Assembly: GCF_019112545.1 (NCBI RefSeq)
Contig: NW_025064883.1
Span: 1,500,100 to 1,564,099, forward strand
Source of the DNA: Guyanagaster necrorhizus
Taxonomy: Eukaryota; Basidiomycota; Agaricomycetes; Agaricales; Physalacriaceae
Direction: 5' to 3'
Length of the DNA stretch: 64,000 nt
Shown: positions 47,576 to 57,539 of the stretch, piece after piece
Layout: every line of letters begins with the position of its first letter
Position numbering within the stretch: position 1 is the first letter of the stretch
The notes under the pieces: model-generated
The model's input: only the letters and a program-made list of their open reading frames with translations
The model's database searches: none
What the model was told of the DNA's origin: nothing
Made by a program: the position numbers and the translations under genes

Positions 47576-49046
47576 ATGTCCGAACCTTCACCACCACCAC
47601 CATCACCACGCCATGTCCTTCGGACCCAATCTTCTGGTGTGACTTCCCTCTTCATCTCCCTGGACAACGAGCGAATTTACTCTGGAGACGGTTCTGGATT
47701 CATTGTATTGACGTCGACGCGTACATTGCGTCCTATATCCTCTTGGAAGGCCCACAACGACGGAGTACTCGGTGTACAGGAGTGGGGAGCAAATATCATC
47801 ACGTACGTCACTTTCGGTAGCATTGGAGGCACGATTTACACCGGGAAATATTAGACAAGGTCGAGACAATAAGCTTCACGTATGGCGTCCCGTCGAAGAG
47901 CTGCCAGGAATCGGAGGATCAGCAGCTCTATCTGAATCACTCGTTCCCGTCCTTCGATACTCGATGGAGGTGAATGCCTTGAACTATTGCAGGTTTTCGT
48001 TGATGCCCTTGCCGCCGGACGACAGCGAAACAGGCTCATCGTCCAAGGACCAATCCGACGCGGCTCTTATTGCAATCCCGAATTTAATCAAATCTTCAGA
48101 GGTATTGGGGCACTACTGTTTTCTGGGAACATATCCTTACAGTTGCCTAGGCCGATATTTGGTCTCTTCCGTCTTGCAGTCGAGTCCATGCTGCAATAGG
48201 GAAGCAAGAAAGCAACGGTCCCATCCTTTCCACGGACGGGCGCGGGAATCAGGCGACCGGTAATTAGAGTTTTCGACTTTTGCTTCTGTTCTACTCATTT
48301 ATATCAAGGTATTATCATGGCCCTCCATCTATTCGAGCATGATTGTGCTCTCCGGATACCCATAGCGTATGAGAGTGGAAATGTGACATTGCGGAAATTT
48401 GCCAAGTCGGATAGGATGACATCCGTTGAAGGGTTGGGATGGAAAGTGCTGTGGAAAGTGAAACTACATGCTGAGGCCGGTACGTGCGCTTTCATCACCT
48501 TCGTTGACATCTCTAATGGTAAACAGTAATGGCGATGAGCGTAACAAACGACAATTCCATGGCATTAACAGTGTCTGCCGATCATCTGATTGGACGATAC
48601 GACTTGTCAGTATGTTGCTGAGTAAATGAAAGCCCGCCCGATTTTTTAATGACACAGAAAGTCGTACGTAGCTGAGAAACATCGAACGAATCATCCGGGA
48701 AACGGGGCTGTCGCGATCCGTGGCGACGGCAGGGTTTGCGCTGTAGGTGGATGGGACGGACGGTATGTCGTCTTTTCCTCGGCCGCCGTTTCTTGCTTAC
48801 GGTTTCAGCAGAATTCGTCTCTATTCTACGAAATCATTTAAACCGCTGGGAACGCTAAAATGTCGCAAGAATGGATGCCAGGCTGTCGTATTTGCACGAT
48901 CACTATCCGCATACCAGATCGACGTAAATGAAGACGAGGATGGCATGAGTAAACAGGAAAGGGAAGAGCGGTCTCGGTGGCTTATCGGAGGTGCCAAGGA
49001 TAAACTCGTCACAATCTGGTCTTTGATGGCATCCAATAAAACTTGA
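47576..49046 (+). CDS. ASA1: ASTRA-associated protein 1 (WD40 repeats)
   Basis: Asa1 is a WD-repeat partner of the Tel2/Tra1-linked ASTRA assembly, which helps fold and assemble PIKK-family proteins. The ATG at 47576 gives a short Pro-rich start, then WD repeats: GVTSLFISLDNERIYSGDGS, SSWKAHNDGVLGVQEW, ITQGRDNKLHVWRP, later ADIWSLPSCSRVHAAIG, MALHLFEHDCALRIPIAYES, VTNDNSMALTVSADHLIGRY, VAIRGDGRVCAVGGWDG, IRLYSTKSFKPLGTLKC, and the final IGGAKDKLVTIWSLM. The early exon ends check out in phase (47576-47802, 47855-48101, 48151-48259, then an exon after ATATCAAG). About six introns. The Asp/Glu-rich insertion before the last repeat (VNEDEDG) is usual for the family. No break seen. Confidence 0.82.
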
Positions 49047-49251
49047 GAAAGGGGACATTCTTTGACCATAATCCATACACTGTACACTAGTTGACACACG
49101 TAAATTTACACACAGATACCATTTAATAAAACCATGCAAAGCGTGACATAGAACAGAAGGCAGCTCATAGCATAAAGGACAGCCCGTCCTCAAATGTCAA
49201 TGAATTCGCGCTTCATGTCAACAAACGGTGCTGCACTCACGCCCATGAGAG

Positions 49252-51745
49252 CTAGCTGCTGAAGACAGACAGTTGTGTGGCGATACAACGTCTCCAGCGC
49301 TGGATGTGGAGGACGTCCTTGGGATTCTGTTGTACTCTCAGTATTGGATCAATCAAATGCATGAAGGACTTACTCAGGATAGCTTGGTTGAGCTCATTCG
49401 CGAGTGCAATCCTAGCTTCAATCCCAGCGACTTCGGTCGCCGACCCCCCAACTTCCAAAGGGTCATCCCACGCAAGGATCACAGAAGTCTTCTTGAACAT
49501 CTCTTTTACCTCTGGTCTTTGATCCGATTTGTAGTCCGTCAGTAAGGACTGCCCATATGCAATCGCCTCACCGAGAGACTTTTCACATCGAGCCACAGAC
49601 TTCTCTGCTGCCATCATAGAAACACCATTACTGACACCATCGTCGATATCCATGCTCATGTCGTCTCCAAGGTCCATTCCATCCACCATCTCCGAGTCAC
49701 TGTCGCTGACGTCAGGAAGAGCGTGCGGCTTTGGTCTCATGGCCTTTTTCATCTCTGAAGCCTTTAAGACTAGCTCGACAAACTCGCGACAGCGTAGCTT
49801 GAACAACATCAAGCCCTCCTCCGCGTCTAATGCCGATGGGTGGCATTTTTGCGTCTCCGAAAGAGCGGCGTCGATATCACCAGTCATTACCGAGTTCACT
49901 ATACGAGTACGAGACTCAACATCCCCTTCGTAACTTGGCCGTGGAGGTACGTCGGTGTCCATATCCACGTCTCCATCGGGAACAATCTCAGCATGTTCAC
50001 CTAGTTTATTCTGCTGCCTTTGAAGAGCATTCGCAGTTCGCGTGTATCCGTGATGGACTAGATAAGCTATGACTAGTTTGTTGATGGAAGTTTTTGACTC
50101 GTCTTCCAAAAGCGGCGTCGACTCTTCGCGAGACGCAAGCGCTCCATCCTTGGCCCCAGATGAAGTTGTTCTACGGCTCTCGTCAAAAAGACAAAGGTCC
50201 AGAGGCGTAGTGAGGATGTTAGCCCACGACTGACTTCGCTGTTGCTGCACGTGGTATTCGATATCGAATTTGAACGGCTCATGACCAAAATTGGCTCGGA
50301 TCATCTCGTTTGAGTGCTGTAAGCCAACAGAAGGAAAAAGGTCAATGTTTTTCCCAACGTTTTCGAAAACAGGTCCTGAGAACAACACGTAAGCTTCGCC
50401 TTTGCGAAATATTTGCCTCCGTACCGATCAGTGTGCCATTTTTAGTGAAGAAGGCCCGATCCGTGGTGAAATCAATTCCGCAACCTATGACGTCACCTAC
50501 TGTAGAGCCCATTCAATATGTTTTTCCGAGGAACAGAAAAGAATGTACGAACAGCCATAGGTAGGACCGTAGGCCGTACCGTTCCTTTCTGTTGCGAAAG
50601 AGCAGCCATCATCGCCGTGGTAACCCCACGAATTGGGTTCCCAGCCTGGAAGCCTAGACACCTTAACATCACGTCCAGTAAATCTGGAGGAATTATTAAT
50701 GCGACATCCGTGATGAGAACAGGACACTCGTACCCAATGCTTATGTGCCTACCATTCCATGTGGTGATCAGTTTCGTCAAACAAACGGGAACTGAGAGAC
50801 AACTCACGCCTTCTGTTCTTTGCTACCAACATAAACTTCATAGTAGTAGATACCGCAGGCTCGGGGGATAGGGTGGTCCGTTCGAGCTGCGGCGGCGTGA
50901 GCAGTGTCTCTGTCTCCGTTACAGTTTGACCCTGATACTGAACATTCAATAAAAGTTGAGAAGCACAATTAATCAAACGAACCTTGGTACAATAACTCCC
51001 GACCATCCGCGGACACATTTAACGATTGATGCCGAACTTCGTCACACCAGCGAGTAGGCAAACGAAGTACTTGATCCACGGCAGGAAGGGAAATAGTTGG
51101 ATTCTCACGCGGAGAAGGACTTGCGGTACTGTCATCGTCACTGTCTGTCGATGGCGACACAGCTCCGGAATAAGACCGGTCGTTGGTCGAGTCTTTGCAG
51201 GAAGGAGGTAGAAGTATTGGAGACTCTGTTAGAAGAAGGTGCCTAAGCGCAGCATGTTCGAGATATGCTGGACGAGCAAATGACACTGGAACAGTAGGGG
51301 CCGCCTGGGCGATACTTGCAGCTGAATGTCGCCGGGTGCTGGGCGCTCTGCCGGTCGCACTGGGTCTGCGAGTACGTATTGACGATGGCAAACACGCCGG
51401 ATCGACATTCCGTGAGGAGTCGGCACGTATGACTCGCGGTTCAAAGACGTTTGATCGGGGAGCACTTCTCGACGGTAAACCGAGAGAATGCGGGTAGGAA
51501 CGCGCAGTAGACCTGACGGAAGAGGTGCTCGCAGCACTACTGGCACCTCTGACTCCAAGTGCTCCGCTGCTTCTGTGGTCATCTCCGCTGGCTCGAGTAG
51601 CATGAGCCTGGGATGGATATGGGTGCGATCTGCTTGATACGGGGAAGGGAATGGAGAGAATAGACTCGATATTCCGGGGTTGGGAGGTAGAAGAAGTGCT
51701 CCTAGGAATGGGGATGCTAGAGGATCTTGAAGGTCTGGTGGCCAT
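49252..51745 (-). CDS. VID30: VID30/Gid1 (RanBPM-type) subunit of the GID/CTLH ubiquitin ligase
   Basis: Gid1 is the scaffold of the GID E3 ligase, which in yeast marks gluconeogenic enzymes for destruction. From the ATG at 51745 the N-terminus is a Ser/Pro/Arg-rich disordered region of about 190 residues. The SPRY domain follows over several exons: ADGRELLYQG, CGIYYYEVYVGSKEQKA, HISIGYE, LFSGPVFENVGKNIDLFPSV. Then comes the LisH/CTLH part: INKLVIAYLVHHGYTRTANA, SRTRIVNSVMTGDIDAALSE and LMLFKLRCREFVELVLKA. The CRA region closes with EKSLGEAIAYGQSLLTDYKS and NELNQAILSKSFMHLIDPIL. An acidic insert (DSDSEMVDGMDLGDDMSMDI) sits in the C-terminal half. The promoter is shared with UMP1, 293 bp away. 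Convergent with ASA1. Confidence 0.88.
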
Positions 51746-51997
51746 TGTGACGATGCCAGACCAATTCTGTCCAGGTTCCGATGTTGAGAGATGAAGTCGA
51801 CTGCCGGGTGTTGAGCAATAAACGAGTATGCACCAGAGATCCAAGGTAAAAGAAATCAACAGGACAGCAGAAAATGGAGCTAGAATATCGCAAAGATGGG
51901 AGAAGGAGCGAACACTTGGTAGACACTGGTCAACTGGGTGTTGGAAATCCTTGTAAGTCCTGTCACATATGTCACAGAGTCTGGAACTTATTGTGTC

Positions 51998-52012
51998 ACG
52001 CGTCTGACGCGT
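51998..52012. promoter_or_regulatory. Paired ACGCGT sites between VID30 and UMP1
   Basis: Two perfect ACGCGT hexamers start at 51998 and 52007, nine bases apart, about 27-41 bp upstream of the UMP1 ATG and about 260 bp from the VID30 ATG. The hexamer is palindromic, so it reads on both strands. It matches the MBF/Mbp1 site and could act on both genes. The yeast proteasome-element GGTGGCAAA is not present in this gap. Confidence 0.45.
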
Positions 52013-52038
52013 TCACCTCTCTTCTCATTACCACAGTC

Positions 52039-52661
52039 ATGGTAGGCTTTATTTTACTACGAAAGCCACTTGATTGCTGATCAAACGATAAGGAGTCTTC
52101 ATATCGTATTGTACCCTCAGGCGCCAACAAATCCGCCTCCGTACAAGCTACAGCAGGCACTCTAGGCCTCCATGACACTCTACAGTACGGTCCCCGTACT
52201 ATTGCAACCGAAATCAAGACGGAAGGGGAGCTGAGAGGAAGACTTGAATCGGTAAGCTCTCTTTTCTTACTGCCTCACGGTCGTTCTCATCGCGTTCAGT
52301 GGGAAGAGACGCAAGACAACCTGAAGCTTACAATACAGCGAAACGTATACGGCTTGCATGCACCCATGCGACTTCTCATGGAGCGCAAGATCGTAGCTGA
52401 TGTAAGAGATACCACCCTCTCAACAACAACTTTCCTCATGTGCTGTTAGTCTCCCCATATGCCTGCCCTACCCCAGTCGAACCTACACTTGGACATTCTC
52501 ATGGGTCGGGACGAGACCATAGCACCCGCAGACGTGTTTGGTGGTAAGAACGTTATTGATTCATAGAGTTTGCGGAAAGCTGATCTATCCCTGTTGTAGG
52601 CGTGGAGACCGCGTCATCGCTGGATATTCATAGAGATATGGAGAAAAAACGACAGATGTAA
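52039..52661 (+). CDS. UMP1: Proteasome maturation factor UMP1
   Basis: Ump1 is the chaperone enclosed in half-proteasomes that times 20S assembly and is then degraded. The best model has five coding exons (52039-52041, 52093-52251, 52300-52401, 52450-52543, 52600-52661), total 420 nt, 139 residues, close to the usual length. The first exon is the ATG codon alone, followed by GTAGGC..GATAAG. The protein starts MESSYRIVPSG and continues LGLHDTLQYGPRTIATEIKT, WEETQDNLKLTIQRNVYGLH, APMRLLMERKIVADSPHMP, SNLHLDILMGRDETIAPADV, and ends in DIHRDMEKKRQM. All these blocks match the family. No other ATG lies in frame between the intron end and the conserved region, which supports the split start. Divergent from VID30. 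Confidence 0.9.
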
Positions 52662-52976
52662 ATCATGTATATCCTCAATGACCTGCACATTCTTGTAAAT
52701 CTTCGGATGGATTATCAGCTGGCAAACGTCAAAATACGTGCGGGGAATTTGGCCAAGTGTTTCGACCGAGAAGACGGTAGTAATTGTGAAACGATCGACG
52801 ACGCCAAGTGAGCGTACATACTTCGTATCGTCAATGGTGTTTATCACCAATCGATTTGATTCCTTGCAAACAACTACAAAAGTTTTTAAGTTATGCCTTC
52901 TTATGAGGCCATGTTCCGTGCAGTCCTCCGCCTACAAACGTAATAATACAAGTTAGACATATTCTCCTTACATCCA
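52662..52976. other. Convergent 3' gap, 315 bp
   Basis: Lies between the stops of UMP1 and the TMEM135-like gene. An AT-rich stretch near 52,860-52,900 is probably 3' untranslated sequence. No gene seen. Confidence 0.45.
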
Positions 52977-55089
52977 TCAATTCGGCCCAATGAACTGGTA
53001 TAAAATCCGTCTTACTAGCCCCGACAGGTGCTGAGGATCATTTTGGTATGTGCACTAAAAAAAGATCAGCACTACACCAGTTCACACGCGACCAAATCCA
53101 CATACCATAACCATAGCCATCCCAATCGACGTCAACTAACAAACGAATAAGAAAGCCGGAATGCGCCCACGCAAAAAAAGCGACGTACCAAAGCCTCTCC
53201 AGTCTTGCCAGTCTTAACACCTCCGGGGACTTTCCCAGTGACAACGCGCCAAAAACTCTCCAGAGCCTTTGGCAAAACATACATCGAGAGCTCCGCGCGC
53301 CTCCTCTTCTCCTCAACAAACAAACTCAGGCCGCTCGCCAAGCCCGGTATGAAATACGCCGCTCGTGATACGAACATGGCGTCCACGAGCCACTGGGGTA
53401 GCTTGAGCGTCGAATTGACTGGCAGGGTCGAGAAGAACTCGTGGAAGAAGCTTCGTAGGCATATGGCAGCTAGAGTAGATGGTCAACGGTAGCCGTCCTT
53501 ACATCCAAAGTGATACATACTTTGGTATATGATGACGAAGACCCCAAGGAATGTGCAGCTCCTTGCAGTTCCCAATGCAGACTTGATGAGGATCTTAAGA
53601 GGGTTCTTCATGAATGCCTTGGTTCTGAATAGAACTGGAGGCAAGAAATGCAGTGCCCCATATACAGGGAGCATGAATCTGGCTACGTAGAGGAAACGCG
53701 CCGCAGGGACGTGCCAGCAGGATGTCTGACCGGGATGGAGAGCCTTGCAAGGGCATTGTGAGTCGGCGATGTATTTTGTAGGATCGGAGGTACGGTTGAA
53801 GAAAGCGTCCTTATGAGCTAGGAGTGTAGTGACGTTTTGGGGAGTGATTTTATATGTCTTTGGGAATTCCAGTCAGCGATGGGAGGCAAAGAAGTGATTA
53901 GGAATAGCTTACAGGGTTAGCAATAAGTTTATCCAGATCGTTAGGGTTATATGTATGGTTGCGCATCAAGTCGTGATTTATTTTGTAGGCCTCTGAAGGA
54001 ACTTGAGATACTCTTATAAACCTGAAAGATGGTCAGAAGAAGAATTAAAGCGTTCAGTACCCTCGTACCAGTTGCGGTATCCTCGGTTCAAGCTGTCAGG
54101 GCGCAAGAAGTTGGCATACAAGATTTGTCCGTTACTGGAAAAAAAAAAAAAAAGTCGAATCAGTTTGGACAGCATCACCGAAGACATTTTTTCTCACATA
54201 AGAGCGAAAAGAACAACATCGCCATGGGGTATCCTGATATTCTTGGCTGTTGTGTACGCATTGAAACATCCTTGGAGACCCCGAACGAACAGCTGCTGGG
54301 CGATGGTCACCCTCCTTCCTGAGGTTTCGAACAAGACTGCTATACCGCCGGCGACGGCACCGGCGAAAGCGGCATGCCATCGCCGTGTTTTCTTTCGGAC
54401 CCAAGCTGTCTGAGCATTAACGCTGAGGGACAGCCTAGCTGTATGACGGCGGCGTGTATCGGATGTAATGGCGAGTTGGAGAGATTTTTTCTCGAGGTGC
54501 TGTTCTTGTTCGCAGAATGCATTGGATAAGAGGTGGCTCGAGGATCGTCCCGTCTCGGGAAGTAGTATTGGGAGAGCATTGAGAAGGAACTTGTAAATTG
54601 AAGTGAAAGAGCCGAGCATAGCAGCAAATCGCCATGTATCGGTCCCAAAAATGGCATGCACGAGTAACGGTAGCCATTTCTTTCTGGAAAACATGTTAGT
54701 TACGGGCATGGGAAAGCCAGAGCGCATACTTGGGAAGTGATCGAAGGCGCATAGAGGCCATTACAAGGTTGAAGGCAGCTCTGATATTGAACGCAAGAGT
54801 GGCAGAGCCTGTTGAACGACAACGACAACGACGACTAAGTTCGTTTTTTTCTTTTTTTTGACAAAGAACAGCAGTACTCACGTAACCCCCCGACGGCAGC
54901 ATGCTTCAGACACGACTCGAGATCATCCAGCTCAACAACTGGCTGCCCTTTGACTCTCCAAATCATCTGCCGCGCCTCTTTGATCCTTTCCTGATCATTT
55001 GCCAACGCGACGAGGTTTTCAAAGGACATCATCGACATTGCCCTGTGCAGGCCCGGAGACGAGGGCGGTGGCGACAACGCTTTCACCAT
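52977..55089 (-). CDS. TMEM135/Tim17-like multi-pass membrane protein
   Basis: This resembles fungal TMEM135-type proteins, which in animals act at peroxisomes, mitochondria and lipid droplets. The ATG at 55089 leads to MMSFENLVALANDQERIKEA and PVVELDDLESCLKHAAVGG. Membrane segments follow through several exons: ATLAFNIRAAFNLVMASMRL, TDTWRFAAMLGSFTSIYKFL. The signature block is AFAGAVAGGIAVLFETSGRR, LFVRGLQGCFNAYTTAKNIR, IPHGDVVLFAL. After an intron with a 15-T pyrimidine tract comes GQILYANFLRPDSLNRGYRN. Cysteine-rich IADSQCPCKALHPGQTSCWH and the late block MLPVYGALHFLPPVLFRTKA, KSALGTARSCTFLGVFVIIY and GLASGLSLFVEEKRRRAELS follow. It ends in GLVRRILYQFIGPN with TGA at 52979-52977. About eight introns. 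No break seen. Confidence 0.78.
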
Positions 55090-55828
55090 TATGGGAGATA
55101 ACACGCCGAGGAGGACGTATCAAGGCTTGGAAAGTGTCCCTGGAGTCCATGGTATGATATTTATACAAAGTAATTGGGGAATTGGGGTAAGAAAAGAACA
55201 CGGCATGTGAATGTACGTAATCCCCGGATGTGCGCCGGAAACACTAAAGGACGGAAATTACCACGCGTAACCTACACCGAGCCTGGAGCAAGGTAACGAA
55301 CGGTGGAGATAACGAGGGTTCGCATCCTAATCCTGATTTCGAACGTCTGCTAAGCGCGTAGGCAGGCGTAGGCCCTCTGCGTGTACGAGTTACGGCAATG
55401 GCAACTGGTGCCAGCGACAGTCGAAGCTGATGGAGATATGGACTTCGAGGGCTAGGACAGCAGTCCACCGACTCGGAGCATTCAGAATGCACATTGCACA
55501 TTGCACATGTACTACAAGGGGGTGTTCCAACTATAATGCGATAACAAGGGAAAAAGTACCAAACCAACAAGCGAACACTGCGAATCATCAGTTCGGAACA
55601 TCGGCCCGATTGTCACCGACGACATCACGGTCCCGGCCCCGTACATGCTCAACAAGTAGTAATATTCTTATTCTATCTTTCTCCGCAGCCCCCCACCTTC
55701 ATGCTGCGGGATATCTCTAGACGTAGCTATAAGGTCCAACCACTGTTTATGCTCAGAATGACTTCTTTCCAAAAATGCCGCTTTTTCACAGGCATCCTCC
55801 TGCTTCGGATCTTTTTCCTCCATTCGCC
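55090..55828. other. Divergent promoter region, 0.74 kb
   Basis: Lies between the starts of the TMEM135-like gene and the aminotransferase. At 55,487-55,509 the octamer-like unit ATTGCACA is repeated (TGCACATTGCACATTGCACATG). Otherwise nothing recognised; short open frames have no support. Confidence 0.45.
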
Positions 55829-57268
55829 ATGACTCTCGACATCGACAAAGCCCGTAGCCAGTTCCCGGCCCTCAATTCTAGCTTCATCTTTGCTGACAAT
55901 GCAGGAGGTTCCCAAACTGCCGTGGGAGTTGCGGATAGAGTATACGACTACCTGCTGAATTCAAACGTTCAGCTGGGTGCCGATTACTCCGTATCAGTAC
56001 TCAGCACCCAAAAAGTGACTGTTGAGGCGCCTGCAGATGCCGCGAAGCTTATCAATGCAGCATCCCCGGACGAGATCGTCTTTGGATCCAGCTCCTCGGC
56101 TAATATCGAGAATCTTGCTCGCAGTCTTGATGGTGATATCCACCAAGGCGACGAGTTCATCTTGACAGGGGAGCATGAAGGTGCTAATGATGATCACTGA
56201 TAGTGATAGCCCCATGGGTTCTGACTTTCAAATTTAGCGAACAATGGGCCATTCAAGAAACTTGCAGGGCGGACGGGGGCTGTCGTCAAGTATTGGACTC
56301 CCACACCCACGAGTCCCAATAACCCATATTCTGTCACCCTCAAAGTCGAAGACCTCCTGCCCCTGATTACCTCTCGTACTCGGATAATCGCATTCACTGC
56401 GTGCTCCAATATTCTAGGCTCTATTGTCCCCGTTAAAGCGATAGTCAAAGCCGCTCGTCTGACCGCCCAAGAAGCGGGTGCCGACAAGGTCGAGATATCT
56501 ATCGATTGCGTCGCGTACGCCCCACATAGATTGATTGATGTCCAAGATTGGGATATCGACTATTGTGTCTTTTCGTACTACAAAGTACGAAACTAATTGA
56601 TTAAAAATTCCCTCCCCTGACCTCACATCAGGTATACGGCCCACATACATCCGTCCTATACACCCGCTCCCCAGCGCTCCAGCATTCGCTCTCATCCATC
56701 GTCCATCATTTCCTTGACGTGAAACACTCGGCCGCGAAACTCCAGATCGGCGGTCCTGGTTATGAGCTGGTCTATGGGACCACGGGGGTGATACCCTACC
56801 TGCTTTCACTGACCCCAGAGAACAACTTGAAGGCTTCATTTGCGGCCATAGCCCAGCATGAACAGACTCTGGTCGAGCCCCTCCTCGCTTATCTGACCCA
56901 CCCTAATCAAGTAGCTAGAGGCGTCCTCGTAGTAGGTGAGGAATACCCGGGGCTGATGAGGGTGCCAACTATCAGCTTTGTCGTCGTCGGTGAAAGACCG
57001 ATGAAGAGCAAAGATGTCGTGAAGTTCTTTGACCAGAAAGGCGGAGTACGTTGAACCGTAACTATTTGCAGAAGTTTTTTTTTTTTTGCTGATAAGTGTT
57101 TTGCAGATTGGCATTCGTTATGGCCACTTTTATGCATACGACCTGGTAGACGGACTTCAGCCCAAGCTTGATATCAATGATGGTGTTGTTCGCATATCCT
57201 TGGTTCATTACAATACAGTGGAAGAAGTGCAGAGAATCATTGACATCTTGAAGGAAGCTTTGGTGTAG
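55829..57268 (+). CDS. Class V aminotransferase / cysteine-desulfurase-like PLP enzyme
   Basis: Four exons (55829-56180, 56238-56584, 56632-57045, 57107-57268) sum to 1,275 nt, giving 424 residues in phase. It belongs to the SufS/CsdA-like branch of fold-type I PLP enzymes: FPALNSSFIFADNAGGSQTA, DEIVFGSSSSANIENLARSL, EHEANNGPFKKLAG, RIIAFTACSNILGSIVPVKA, VEISIDCVAYAPHRLIDVQD, and Y-C-V-F-S-Y-Y-K, where the Lys is at the PLP Schiff-base place, directly before VYGPHTSVLYTR. The C-terminal domain ends in IGIRYGHFYAYDLVDGL and VRISLVHYNTVEEVQRIIDI. The usual His before the Lys is replaced by Tyr (SYYK, not SGHK), and the usual active-site Asp-x-His is D-C-V, so the substrate may differ from cysteine. 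Convergent with the broken giant paralogue. Confidence 0.83.
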
Positions 57269-57539
57269 AGATATGGTGAAGGAGGAACAGAATTTAATGA
57301 TGTATTCTTTATGCGAAAGCTTACTGAGAGGCATAAAGAATTCCGTCAGAACAGTTCGCTAGCGCTTTAGATATTGCGCATTCTATTACTTCTAGTATTA
57401 CATGTAGAACAGGTTGGAAATGAAAAATTATAACACCGCTAGTATATAGCAGTCTAAACCTAGACGCAGATTCTAGCATGCACTGCGAAAATTCGTCAGT
57501 AAGTTTTCCCTCTGAACACAAATAGACAACTCACGAAAA

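Noticed and set aside
54139..54153. Run of 15 A (T on the minus strand) as a terminator or poly-A insertion
   Set aside because: It is the pyrimidine tract directly before the CAG acceptor of a TMEM135-like intron.
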